From RQOF01 sp964461135 (lineage in GTDB: Bacteria > Calditrichota > Calditrichia > RBG-13-44-9), in assembly GCA_964461135.1 (NCBI GenBank), contig CAYWTB010000105.1:1-15429 (forward strand): 15,429 nucleotides of DNA. Direction: 5' to 3'. Numbering within the stretch: position 1 is the stretch's first letter; every line of letters begins with the position of its first letter. Of the stretch, positions 1-8,472 are shown piece by piece. Both the position numbers and the translations under genes were made by a program. The notes under the pieces were generated by a model, which saw only the letters and a program-made list of their open reading frames with translations, was not told where the DNA came from and did not search any database.

Positions 1-211
1 CATTCTACTACAAACGCCAGGAGATTCATAACTTTTTACGACTTCAGGTTATATAATCTTAAGTATCAGGGAGAAAAATAATTAATTACCATGTCTCGGC
101 TGTATGCTCAACAGGCGCGACTGAAAAGAAAATGAAATGAATCAACCCGACTTATTTAAAATGGTCTAAGTGAGAATAATAATAATAATCGACTAGCTGG
201 AAAACTGAATA
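1..211. other. Non-coding end of window with short AAT repeat
   Basis: No supportable gene. Positions 175-189 are five AAT units, a minor microsatellite just past the stop of the 315-residue exported protein. A reading frame opening on the minus strand at 29 leaves the window after nine codons and cannot be judged. Confidence 0.4.
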
Positions 212-1159
212 TTACCGCGGAAAAACCGCATAAACAATAATCGTTCCACTGAATGTTCCGGTGGTAAGTCCCGAATTGTTGGTAGTGGTAATTTCTATGG
301 AAGTTATATTATCCGTGGTATTATACCATCTACACCATGAATCCAATGCAAGAATATTATAACTGGTCAGCAATGCCATAATTCCCTCACCGTGACTGAA
401 TCGGTTCCTGCCGGTTTCGCAGGATAGTGTAAACTCAAAACTGACATCACATTCACCCCAGGCCGAACGCCCCAGATACATACCGGTATAGGCCCAATTC
501 CAACCCCCTGCATCACCATTATAATTCATTAACGACCGATAATTTCCGTTGACATCGTCTCCATTGGGTCTGATCAATAAATAAGTATCTGCGTTATGCA
601 GTCTTCCACTGAAGAAAATTTTATAAAACTTATGCAAATTCCCATTTAGTCCTGTTATTTGATATGTAGGAACACCGCTAATAGTCCCCTCCCAGACTTT
701 TACCATCATATCCGGTTCTAATTTTGGTAAGGTAACTGCTCCATTTTGAATACTGTTGGTAGAGATGCTTCCCTCCGCAACACCCTCGGCTTTCACACTG
801 TTAAAACTATATCCCACACTTGATAAAGCAATCCGGGGTGCGAGTTCGGGATCATTCTCCACCTTGATACTCAACCAGTAGGGGACATCGAAATCCAGAT
901 CCAGCGCGGTTATGCTCCCCAGTTGTACCAGGAAAATACCAGAGGTGATGGCTACGCTGGAGTGCTCTTCTATCCACAGAGTGTTTCCTCCGGTTTGAGC
1001 ATCATAAATTGTAAAGGTCAGTTTGTGATTTCCGGAGATGGAATTACCGGCATTGTCTGTTAAATATCCCTGGTAACTCATCTGCTGGGGAATCTGAGCA
1101 TAACTAACGGAAAATATTACAATCAGCATCATCGAAATTAAAGATGTACACTTTTTCAT
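212..1159 (-). CDS. Exported protein with beta-rich N-domain and tail-fibre-like linker, function unknown
   Basis: About 315 residues. The frame is open to an ATG at 1174, but GAGGG at 1168-1172 lies 8 bases before the ATG at 1159, which begins directly with M-K-K and a signal peptide cut near V-S-Y-A. The mature protein starts with a beta-rich domain (about residues 22-125) beginning I-P-x-Q-M-S-Y-Q-G-Y-L and containing I-Y-D-A-x-x-G-G-x-x-L-W-x-E, a pattern I recognise from exported proteins of FCB bacteria. Next is a short linker with S-I-x-x-N-S-I-x-x-G-A-V-x-x-x-K-L, reminiscent of bacteriophage tail-fibre and adhesin stalks. The C-terminal domain (about 155-315) is beta-rich with four Cys/Trp-containing strands and ends without a type IX sorting domain. 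The nearest gene upstream is 247 bases away. Function not known; a surface or spore/appendage-like role is only a guess. Confidence 0.75.
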   Translation of the reverse strand: MKKCTSLISMMLIVIFSVSYAQIPQQMSYQGYLTDNAGNSISGNHKLTFTIYDAQTGGNTLWIEEHSSVAITSGIFLVQLGSITALDLDFDVPYWLSIKVENDPELAPRIALSSVGYSFNSVKAEGVAEGSISTNSIQNGAVTLPKLEPDMMVKVWEGTISGVPTYQITGLNGNLHKFYKIFFSGRLHNADTYLLIRPNGDDVNGNYRSLMNYNGDAGGWNWAYTGMYLGRSAWGECDVSFEFTLSCETGRNRFSHGEGIMALLTSYNILALDSWCRWYNTTDNITSIEITTTNNSGLTTGTFSGTIIVYAVFPR

Positions 1160-1167
1160 GTCTGTTT

Positions 1168-1172
1168 CCCTC
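1168..1172 (-). promoter_or_regulatory. Shine-Dalgarno site deciding an internal start
   Basis: GAGGG on the minus strand lies 8 bases before the ATG at 1159 and inside the first codons of the longer possible frame from 1174. It supports the shorter protein, whose N-terminus is a proper signal peptide. Confidence 0.6.
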
Positions 1173-1353
1173 ATTTGGTGTTCTGGTATTTCCCATGCAG
1201 GAATTATTTTTACCTTGAGTTTACAATACTATTCTTACTAATCTCTGGTTTCTTATAACCCGCACCTATCATTTAATGGCAGACTTAATCGCAACAGGAT
1301 TTCTTGCAAGACAGAATCAATGAAATTGCCTTCGCCAGTTAATCTAAAAATTA

Positions 1354-1370
1354 AAAGGCCACTGGTCTTT
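1354..1370 (-). terminator. Weak terminator-like hairpin after the 844-residue cargo gene
   Basis: On the minus strand AAAG-A-CC, loop AGT, GG-C-CTTT forms a seven-position stem with one A/C mismatch, followed by TAATTTTT. It lies 37 bases past the TAG stop of the preceding gene, in the right direction. The stem is short and mismatched, so termination efficiency is doubtful. Confidence 0.35.
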
Positions 1371-1406
1371 ATCCTTCCAATCCCGCCCGAGAAACATCAT
1401 ATGGCA

Positions 1407-3941
1407 CTATTTCACCAGCAGCATTTTCCGGGTCCGGGAAAAGGTGCCGGCATCCATTCGGTATAAATAAATCCCACTGGCAACCACCTTGCCCCATTTA
1501 TTTCGTCCATCCCAATATGCCTTATGGAAACCAGCTTCTAAAGGTTGCTGATTGAGAAGAGTGGCTACTTCTTCGCCCAGCAGGTTAAATATTTTCAGCG
1601 TTATTTTTTCCGGTTGAGGCAGCGAGAATCCTATGGTAGTACTCAGATTGAAAGGATTGGGAAAATTATTGTATAATTCATAATCCGAAACCACGCTTTT
1701 GAATTCGCTGGTGGAATTTTGAACAAAAAGTGAAGTGCCTGCAACCAGACTGAATTGATGCAGCTGCTGATCACTATGATTGAAAAAGCTGTAATGATTA
1801 ATGGATTTAAGATCCTGTGCTTGCAGCAAAGCATGATCCACCAGCCGGACTTCAAATTCTGCGGGAACATCCTGTAAACCCTCAAAGGACAAGTTGACCA
1901 CATCCAGTATGGGTGTCCGGATTTCAAAATTCCAGACATAGCCATCTTTTCCCCCGGCCCGAAAATCACCGGTATAGAGATCCGCATGATGACTCCACTC
2001 CTGATGCGGAAAATAAAGCATGACATAATCACCGATGGGAGGCGGTTCATAATAATCATGCTGATCCCATTCATCCGACGCGTCTTTAATGACTCCGGCA
2101 AAATTGCCGTTGTCTCTGGAATCCTGGCATTCTGCCTTAATTCGAATGGCCCAGTCGTCCCGGAGGGAGCCGCTTACTTTCGTTAAGGCCTGACCTACCG
2201 CATTAGGACGAATGGCCAGATTTGCCGGGCTTTCAACTTTTAAGGCATACCCTTCCCATGGTGCTAAACTGGTAACATCTCCCGGAACTGACCAGGTGCC
2301 ATCATAGGTTATCAAATTGCTGCTGATGGATAGCGCCGAGACCGGAATATCAAAATTGAAGGGGTTGGCTATGAAATTCCAACCGGCGGTCAGCGTGACA
2401 TTCACCACCGAGTCCGCTACCAGCTCACCAGCCCCGGCAGTAATAACCTTTCCGACATCCTTTACAATCAGGAAAAAACTCCTTCCCGGCGCAAAATTCC
2501 GGGCATTGGCATACTCAACATAATTCCCATTCTGATAATCAAAGAAGCGCCATTTGGTATTATCATAGGTCCCCAGATCATCTTCCAGTACATCCTTGGG
2601 AGCAGCACTGGATAAACTTAACGGGACGGAAAGTAAGCGATAGGCGGACTGGGCAGAACCGGAGGGCTGGGGGTCCGTTTTTGACAGGGAAGTTACAGTC
2701 TGGGGTACAATAGAAAAGGTGGAACTGGTTCCCGAAATGCCCGGATCCTGGCTGTCGCTTATTTTTATCCGGCACTGGTTGGAACGGGGCATTTCCACCA
2801 CCCAGGTTTCCAATCCGTCATTGGGTGTACTGGCTCTTAAGGTCTCCCAACTGAGGCCGTTATTGCGGCTCAGTTCTATCTTAACCGAAGTAACCGCTCC
2901 GGTTGTTGTCCAGGTGATATCATGGCTGGAACCGACTATCCAGGACTGGCCACTAGCCGGTCCGGTGACCGTAACGGACATGGGAACTTCTATGGTAAAG
3001 GGTCCATTACTTACATCGGTTGGATCATCATCTGTGGCATCACTTACCTTTACCAGACATTCGGTGGATGGATTATTGGGAATAGTCCACACATATTCAT
3101 CATCGTTGGGAGTACTGGCTTCAATAATCGTCCAGCTGCCTCCCCCATTTACCGAATATTCCAGACTAACATTGGCGGGATCACCACTTATCCGGGAAGT
3201 CCAGCGAATCACCTGTGAGCTTCCCACCAGATAGCTTTCCCCCCCATTGGGACTCACCACGGTGAGAGCCGGCAGGGGACGAATGGTAAAGGTGGCATCA
3301 CTGGTATCGGACGGAACACCGTCCCGCACATCACTGATTGCCAGCAGGCAGGTGGTGGAAGAGGGTTCGGGAGGGGTCCAGGCATATTCACCACGGTTGG
3401 GTACGCTTCCCGCTATCACAATCCAGTTGTTTCCCGCATCCAACGAATATTCAATTTTAATGTTGGCAGGATCATTGCTAACCACCGATGACCATTGAAT
3501 CAATTCCGGCGTACCGACCTGCCATATTTCCCCTCCGTTGGGCCGGATGAGATCCAGTTTGGGTATTCTGGATATGGTAAACGGAGCATCGCTGGTATCG
3601 GCTGGTATTCCATCCACCGCGTCACTGACTTTTACCAGGCATTCGGTTGATGGCCGGTCCGGAATAGTCCACACATACTGTGCACTTCCCGAGGAGGGGT
3701 TAACAATATTGGTATTTATGAATTCCCAGTTTGCTCCCCCATCCACTGAAAACTCCAGATTAACTCTGGCCGGTCCGTTATTGGATAGCCATTGAATGAT
3801 TTCCTGGGAACCCACTTTCCAGTTTTCACCGCCATTTGGTGCGAACAAAATCAACGGATTCTGGCCCTGGCCGGTTGAAAACAGGACAAATCCCAGCAAA
3901 AGTACCGTCTTAATCATTTGATGCAGATATTTTGAATTCAT
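1407..3941 (-). CDS. Secreted protein with four tandem Kre9/KNH-like Ig domains and type IX sorting domain
   Basis: An 844-residue exported protein. The ATG start is supported by AAGGAGA about 10 bases upstream; an N-terminal signal peptide covers about 1-26. Four tandem beta repeats follow (about 28-123, 128-220, 226-317, 322-411). The first three are very alike, each with a P-N-G-G-E opening, a V-G then I-x-W strand, a (V/L)-D/N-(G/A)-G-x-x-W hairpin, W-T-x-P, and a closing (D/N)-x-(P/T)-F-T-I; the fourth is more divergent (GPASGQSW). They resemble the Kre9/KNH (PF10342-like) fold. Residues about 430-745 are the module shared with the 1193-residue protein, including T-A-G-W-N-F-I-A-N-P-F. 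The C-terminus (about 754-844) is a type IX sorting domain: NFPNPFNLSTTI, IFNLLGEEVATL, SGIYLYRM, final MLLVK. Likely a surface-exposed rod or adhesin; no enzyme motif is seen. Partnered with the TPR gene upstream. Confidence 0.88.
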   Translation of the reverse strand: MNSKYLHQMIKTVLLLGFVLFSTGQGQNPLILFAPNGGENWKVGSQEIIQWLSNNGPARVNLEFSVDGGANWEFINTNIVNPSSGSAQYVWTIPDRPSTECLVKVSDAVDGIPADTSDAPFTISRIPKLDLIRPNGGEIWQVGTPELIQWSSVVSNDPANIKIEYSLDAGNNWIVIAGSVPNRGEYAWTPPEPSSTTCLLAISDVRDGVPSDTSDATFTIRPLPALTVVSPNGGESYLVGSSQVIRWTSRISGDPANVSLEYSVNGGGSWTIIEASTPNDDEYVWTIPNNPSTECLVKVSDATDDDPTDVSNGPFTIEVPMSVTVTGPASGQSWIVGSSHDITWTTTGAVTSVKIELSRNNGLSWETLRASTPNDGLETWVVEMPRSNQCRIKISDSQDPGISGTSSTFSIVPQTVTSLSKTDPQPSGSAQSAYRLLSVPLSLSSAAPKDVLEDDLGTYDNTKWRFFDYQNGNYVEYANARNFAPGRSFFLIVKDVGKVITAGAGELVADSVVNVTLTAGWNFIANPFNFDIPVSALSISSNLITYDGTWSVPGDVTSLAPWEGYALKVESPANLAIRPNAVGQALTKVSGSLRDDWAIRIKAECQDSRDNGNFAGVIKDASDEWDQHDYYEPPPIGDYVMLYFPHQEWSHHADLYTGDFRAGGKDGYVWNFEIRTPILDVVNLSFEGLQDVPAEFEVRLVDHALLQAQDLKSINHYSFFNHSDQQLHQFSLVAGTSLFVQNSTSEFKSVVSDYELYNNFPNPFNLSTTIGFSLPQPEKITLKIFNLLGEEVATLLNQQPLEAGFHKAYWDGRNKWGKVVASGIYLYRMDAGTFSRTRKMLLVK

Positions 3942-4005
3942 TGTATATTCTCTCCTTAGTATGGTCTATATGAATTCGAATCTGATTTAGCATTCAAACT
4001 TGACA

Positions 4006-4629
4006 TCAGGGAAGTGTCGGGGGTCCCGGCAAAGCGGAGGGGGTAGTCGTACCATTTTCACCCCCGCTGCTGGCCACAATGGCGACAATGGCTCCCGCCG
4101 CCAGGACTCCTCCGCCGATGAAATACCATTTCTTATTGCTTCCCTTTTTCTGCTCGGTTTTGGTTAATTTTGTCAACTCATCCGTCTGCTTCTTTTCAGG
4201 CTCTTTAACCGCAGGCTGTTTGGGTTTCTGTTGTTCCTTGACCTCTTCCACCATTTTGGTGAAAGGCGGCGGATCCTGAACCGGATCGGATTTATAATTC
4301 GGAACCATGTCCAGCAATTTTCTTACCGCAGTCTTGGCATCTTCCAAATAATCCTTGGCGATATAGGATAGACCCAACAGCCGGTAAGCCTTCATTTTCT
4401 CCGCCTCCGAAATACCTTTTTTACCCAGGCACTCGGTAATCAGGCCAATGGCGTCATCAAACCGGCCGGTGTTATAGCTCTGCTCCGCATCGGCAAGGTT
4501 TTTGGTACAAACACTTTGCCCCTGGGCCTGCAGTGGAGTAATCAAATACGGAACGGGTAAGACAAGCAATCCACTGATAAGGAGGAAAACTACGAACACA
4601 TAGGATAGATTTTTAAATGATAACATCAT
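4006..4629 (-). CDS. Exported TPR protein with Gly-rich C-terminal membrane segment (copy 2)
   Basis: About 207 residues from the chosen start; a clear paralogue of the TPR protein at 8473-9171. The frame is open to 4659, but GGAGG at 4635-4639 lies 5 and 8 bases before paired ATGs at 4629 and 4626, the same layout as in copy 1. Order of parts: signal peptide (about 1-36, ending Q-A-Q), Cys then a TPR-like helical region (about 41-110) closing with D-P-V-Q-D-P-P-P-F, a Lys-rich linker shorter than in copy 1, then K-K-W-Y-F-I-G-G-G and a Gly/Ala-rich hydrophobic segment (about 168-190) and a Pro-rich end. By hand count about 79 of 95 residues of the folded region match copy 1, while linkers and tails differ. 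It lies 64 bases before the 844-residue secreted protein. Basic residues just before the hydrophobic segment would be extracytoplasmic, which is unusual for a plain inner-membrane anchor. Confidence 0.75.
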   Translation of the reverse strand: MMLSFKNLSYVFVVFLLISGLLVLPVPYLITPLQAQGQSVCTKNLADAEQSYNTGRFDDAIGLITECLGKKGISEAEKMKAYRLLGLSYIAKDYLEDAKTAVRKLLDMVPNYKSDPVQDPPPFTKMVEEVKEQQKPKQPAVKEPEKKQTDELTKLTKTEQKKGSNKKWYFIGGGVLAAGAIVAIVASSGGENGTTTPSALPGPPTLP

Positions 4630-4810
4630 GATAACCTCCATTATGATATTTCTAATCAAAGCAGGTATGGTAAGAGTTGCGGTTAACTACACACCCCAAG
4701 CTCTTAAACCGTACATTTATGCCAAATTTATTTTAATGATTATGAGAAGTTTAAACAAGACTATCCAATTGAGAATCCATTTGAGAAAACAGAACGAATT
4801 TTCCAAAAAA
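4630..4810. other. Gap between first cargo gene and second TPR gene
   Basis: 181 AT-rich bases with no gene. Candidate promoter on the minus strand: TTGGAT, 18-base spacer, CATAAT (about 4741-4770), ahead of the TPR gene. Matches are partial, so this is only a suggestion that the second TPR/cargo pair has its own promoter. A TTTTTT directly follows the stop of the upstream cargo gene but has no stem before it. Confidence 0.3.
4635..4639 (-). promoter_or_regulatory. Shine-Dalgarno site deciding the start of TPR copy 2
   Basis: GGAGG on the minus strand, 5 bases before the ATG at 4629 and 8 before the ATG at 4626. It lies within the longer frame opening at 4659 and shows the real start is one of the paired ATGs. 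The same arrangement is found at 9177-9180 for copy 1. Confidence 0.65.
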
Positions 4811-7800
4811 TTATTTCATGAGAATCATTTTGTTTACCAAATAAATGCCCGCTTCAGTTTTCAATTCTATCAAATATATTCCGGATGGAACTATTCTATG
4901 ATAAGTATCCCGGCCCTGCCAATTGAACCAGTATCTTCCGGAGTTTAGTTTACCCTGATAAATCGTCGAAATTTTTTGTCCAATAACATTAAATACCGTC
5001 AAACTCACTTCAGATGGGGTCGGCACAGCCAGTGGAATAGTAGTGGAGGAATTAAAGGGATTGGGATAATTATTCCCAAGAGAAAATGTAGTTGGCAGAA
5101 GTGACCGGATGTGTTGCTCAACCTTATTTTGGGTTCCAACTATCACTTTAAATTGCGAGACCTTTGTTACAGGCAGAAATTTGTAAGATTGATTTTCCCG
5201 CAGGTTAATTGATGACGTGCTATTTTGATCCACAAGAATGACACTAAATTTTCCAGGTATGTTACCTATTCCATCGAATTTTAGATCGATCAACTCTTGC
5301 TTATCAGCATGCACCTCGAACTCCCAGGTCTCTATCTCATCAAATTCTGGTCTGATATCGGTTGCAAAAATTGAATAATAATCTGTCCAGTCCGGCCGGC
5401 TCATAATCAGTTGAGGAGTATTTCCTATACTTCTGGGTTTTCGATAATCAAGGGCATCTAATTGGGCTTTAGCATTTGGTGCAACACCTATGGAAAACGT
5501 ATTATCCCGATGGGGACCTGATATTAGCCGGATTCCTATCCTCCATAGCGCCGGATCAATTTTAGGGGGCAGATTTGGATTTGGAGAGGTAAGACTATAA
5601 GGTATTTTCAGCACTGATTTTTGTTGATTAGGATCATTATAAAAATAATACCCAGTATAGGGATTGAAACTTACTGACATGTTGAAGTTCTCATCAAAGT
5701 TATAAATAGGTTCGGTAATACCATTGATGTTCTGGATATCCGGCCAGGAAATTGTACTGTCAAAGGGATTGGTAATCAAATTCCAGCCGGCATGAAGAGA
5801 TATTTCCGCTGCTTGTGTGGAGTTGAGCGGTGCACTGTTTATTTGCAGACTGCTTACTTGCCAATTTCCTTTATAAATCACCCAGAAAGCTTTCCCGGTA
5901 GAACACAAGAAATTTGCACCACCATTAAATTTGACCAGGTAATTATTGGGATCGGAGCTATTCTCCCCATTATCCCAGTAGACCTCCCAATCTTTACCTT
6001 GTTCTCCGGGCAAGAGATTTGAAATCGAGCCGTTATAATTTCCCGGAAATCCGATGAGACGGTAATCTTGCGATTGATACTGGTTGATATCTGTGTATTC
6101 GGGGAATGAAAATGTCTGAGCAATATTTATATTTTGTGGATATTCCAGTGTACTGAATGTCTGGTCATTTTCAAAAATCACTTTCACCGGATTCACAACC
6201 ACAACCCTCCAATGATAATTTTTTCCGGGACTCAGGTTGGTTAAATGAACACTTACTGACACCGGAGAACTTCCGGAAAGAGGATTGTTACCCGCTGGCA
6301 TCATTTGGCCGTAATCTGCAGTTTCACCATATTCGAAGAAAACATTTGTTTCCAGATAGTTCGGATTTATGGTTGCGTTGAGGGAGGCAGACGCCTCTGT
6401 AATCTCCGAAACACTGCTTGAATTGATCGTAGGTCCATTCCAAATACTCTGAGCTTGCTGACTGGCTGATGTTAAATTAGTCAGACCATTTTCAGAAATG
6501 ACGGCATAGGCAAAACGTATGGTGTCATTCTGATTCAGGGAAAATGGTCCGGCTGATTCAAAAACTCTATAATCCTCAGCAGGATCAGTACTCGGATCAT
6601 CAATTCCTGGTATAGCAAGAGCCTTGAAAATATCTGCCACTGAAAAATCAATATTTCCGGTTACACTTCCTGCACGACGAAATGCCAGCGGGTCACTATC
6701 CATGAGCCGAATTGCAGCATAACTGCTCCAACCACCCGTCGCATCAAACATATATCCCAATCTGTTTGCAGCATCGTAACCACAAAGATTCTCTGAATAA
6801 CCATTAATATCAAAATCAGCAAAAGCTCCCACATACACATTTGGATAATTAACTGAACCTATATTGTAAATTTTGTGGAAAAAAATAATGAAAGAATGAT
6901 TAGCAAATGCAAAAGTACGGGTTTCCATTTCAGTACCAATCCCAATTTTGTCCCTGCAAATTGATGCCGTTTCCGTATAATCTGCTCTTACAAATTTATT
7001 AATCTGTGTCACCGGATAAAAATCGTCATTATCCCAGGTGAGTATTGCCAGGGTATCACCAGATGGATTTATGGTACCTATCAGGATATTTTGCAGATAG
7101 ACGTGATGATGGCCGCTGTTCTCCGGAAATTCCAGCGAGGGTTCATCGGGGGAAACGGTGCCGGAATAGCTGCCATAAATGCCATTATTTCTGATAGTAT
7201 GCGCCATGGTTCCCGTTCGATGGACATATATATCAATATCCCGGACAATAAAAGTATCATCGGAGATGTCTTCTCCAACCAGCACTCCTGAAGCATAGGC
7301 GTTCGCTTTTATGAGAGCCTGTGTTGATGGTGTGCCGGGAACTTGCCATACGAAAAGTCCATCATTCTCAGTAGAATCAGAAATTATAGTGTAACTTACC
7401 CCATTATCAATTGAATAAGATAATTTTATTCGAGTGATATTGTAAAAATCATTGGTTTGCCACCGTATGGGATAAAACTTACCCTCATTCCAGTCCTCAC
7501 CACCATTGGGCGACAGCACAGTTACCGGGGGATCAATCTGAAAGGTCCATCGGATAGTTGTTCCGGCTTTCGGTCTGGGAAGACCATTTAAATTGTTCAG
7601 GGTGGTAAGGGGATTGGCATCTAAGGAGTTAATTGTTATTCGTGATAAGACTTCCGGACCTAATAAAGTATCATAAAAATTAGCCGGTTGTCCGCTTTGT
7701 TGCTGCGTGATGTACGCTGCTTGAAAATCAGCATAACTGGTGGCGGGATAAAATAAATAGATCCAATCGGACTCCTTGGCAGGATTTAAAAGCCATGAAC

Positions 7801-8392
7801 TGGGATTTTCATTCCGAATTCCCCAAGTATTGGGATCCCCCATTAAATTATACGTCACCACAATTAACTGAATATCATCGGATGTGTTGTCTGGTGTGCC
7901 GTTCAGATCCCAGACAGTGAAGGGGATCTGATAAATCCCCACTCCATTGATGAACAGGTCACCCGCCAGTCCGACGTCATCATTACCGAATCTAATTTCA
8001 ATCATGGTACTTCTGATATTCTGAATTCTTCGTAACATTCTACTGAGAGGCGCATCTGTACCACCACCCTGAGAAACATAAAACTGACCACCATCATTAG
8101 GAGAGACTGAAGAGAGCGAACTACCATTAATCAATTGGCTAAAGTCTGCGGGATTATCAACAAGCTCTTCAGCCGCAGAATCTACCACACCCTTATATAT
8201 AAATCGTGGGGTAATAGGTCCGGTGCTATTGGCAATAAGTCGTATAGCCTGTAATCGAATGGGTGCTTGATCAGTTTGATTAGCAGATGAAGATTCTGAG
8301 ACTAGAGGTAAATCAATATTTTTAGGATTATTTGCCCATACAGACACAGTCAGTGCAAGGATGGAAACACCTAAAACAAAGAAATTACTCAC
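4811..8392 (-). CDS. Large secreted multidomain protein with type IX secretion sorting domain
   Basis: A 1193-residue exported protein starting at GTG, supported by a perfect AGGAGG at 8400-8405 seven bases upstream. A signal peptide (1-20, cut after V-W-A) is followed by an unrecognised region (about 40-290), one Kre9/KNH-like Ig domain (about 291-384, with SPNGGE, SYSIDNG and a late FIV), another unrecognised beta-rich region (about 385-650), and a fibronectin III-like domain (about 655-748). Residues about 776-1088 form a module also present in the second large protein of the window, with an H-A-G-W-N-L-I-T-N-P-F motif near 867-877. The C-terminus (about 1105-1193) is a Por/type IX sorting domain (NYPNPFNSSTTIP, GIYLIEL, final MILMK). 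It is therefore expected to cross the outer membrane through type IX secretion and be attached or released. No catalytic domain is apparent; an adhesive or structural surface role is inferred. Confidence 0.85.
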   Translation of the reverse strand: MSNFFVLGVSILALTVSVWANNPKNIDLPLVSESSSANQTDQAPIRLQAIRLIANSTGPITPRFIYKGVVDSAAEELVDNPADFSQLINGSSLSSVSPNDGGQFYVSQGGGTDAPLSRMLRRIQNIRSTMIEIRFGNDDVGLAGDLFINGVGIYQIPFTVWDLNGTPDNTSDDIQLIVVTYNLMGDPNTWGIRNENPSSWLLNPAKESDWIYLFYPATSYADFQAAYITQQQSGQPANFYDTLLGPEVLSRITINSLDANPLTTLNNLNGLPRPKAGTTIRWTFQIDPPVTVLSPNGGEDWNEGKFYPIRWQTNDFYNITRIKLSYSIDNGVSYTIISDSTENDGLFVWQVPGTPSTQALIKANAYASGVLVGEDISDDTFIVRDIDIYVHRTGTMAHTIRNNGIYGSYSGTVSPDEPSLEFPENSGHHHVYLQNILIGTINPSGDTLAILTWDNDDFYPVTQINKFVRADYTETASICRDKIGIGTEMETRTFAFANHSFIIFFHKIYNIGSVNYPNVYVGAFADFDINGYSENLCGYDAANRLGYMFDATGGWSSYAAIRLMDSDPLAFRRAGSVTGNIDFSVADIFKALAIPGIDDPSTDPAEDYRVFESAGPFSLNQNDTIRFAYAVISENGLTNLTSASQQAQSIWNGPTINSSSVSEITEASASLNATINPNYLETNVFFEYGETADYGQMMPAGNNPLSGSSPVSVSVHLTNLSPGKNYHWRVVVVNPVKVIFENDQTFSTLEYPQNINIAQTFSFPEYTDINQYQSQDYRLIGFPGNYNGSISNLLPGEQGKDWEVYWDNGENSSDPNNYLVKFNGGANFLCSTGKAFWVIYKGNWQVSSLQINSAPLNSTQAAEISLHAGWNLITNPFDSTISWPDIQNINGITEPIYNFDENFNMSVSFNPYTGYYFYNDPNQQKSVLKIPYSLTSPNPNLPPKIDPALWRIGIRLISGPHRDNTFSIGVAPNAKAQLDALDYRKPRSIGNTPQLIMSRPDWTDYYSIFATDIRPEFDEIETWEFEVHADKQELIDLKFDGIGNIPGKFSVILVDQNSTSSINLRENQSYKFLPVTKVSQFKVIVGTQNKVEQHIRSLLPTTFSLGNNYPNPFNSSTTIPLAVPTPSEVSLTVFNVIGQKISTIYQGKLNSGRYWFNWQGRDTYHRIVPSGIYLIELKTEAGIYLVNKMILMK

Positions 8393-8399
8393 CCGAATT

Positions 8400-8405
8400 C
8401 CTCCT
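8400..8405 (-). promoter_or_regulatory. Shine-Dalgarno site that fixes a GTG start
   Basis: The minus strand reads AGGAGG seven bases before the GTG at 8392, with no in-frame ATG giving a better signal peptide. This is the strongest ribosome binding site in the window and supports the non-ATG start of the 1193-residue secreted protein. Confidence 0.8.
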
Positions 8406-8430
8406 AAATATTGAATGATTCCTTGTTTCT

Positions 8431-8436
8431 ATTATA
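8431..8436 (-). promoter_or_regulatory. Possible -10 element upstream of the 1193-residue cargo gene
   Basis: The minus strand reads TATAAT here, 38 bases before the GTG start and within the 80-base gap after the TPR gene. No good -35 hexamer sits 16-18 bases upstream, so this could be chance in AT-rich DNA. If real, the cargo could be transcribed independently of the TPR gene. Confidence 0.2.
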
Positions 8437-8472
8437 ATTCTGAAACTATAGTCACCGAAAGTTGGAACTAAG

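Noticed and set aside
1..29. Start of a further minus-strand gene at position 29
   Set aside because: Only nine codons are visible, and there is no clear ribosome binding site.
175..189. AAT repeat as a phase-variation tract
   Set aside because: Five trinucleotide units past a stop codon, outside any coding or recognisable promoter region; too short to support the claim.
1643..2101. Minus-strand reading frame of 152 codons inside the 844-residue cargo gene
   Set aside because: It lies in another frame of a well-supported gene and is rich in Met, Ile, Cys and Trp without domain structure.
2700..3860. CRISPR-like periodic repeats
   Set aside because: The periodicity is about 290 bases, in frame, and comes from the tandem Ig-like protein domains.
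4628..4948. Plus-strand reading frame of about 106 codons across the gap before the second TPR gene
   Set aside because: It overlaps the start of the TPR gene and the end of the cargo gene in antisense, has no signal or domain, and its composition is that of a shadow frame in AT-rich DNA.
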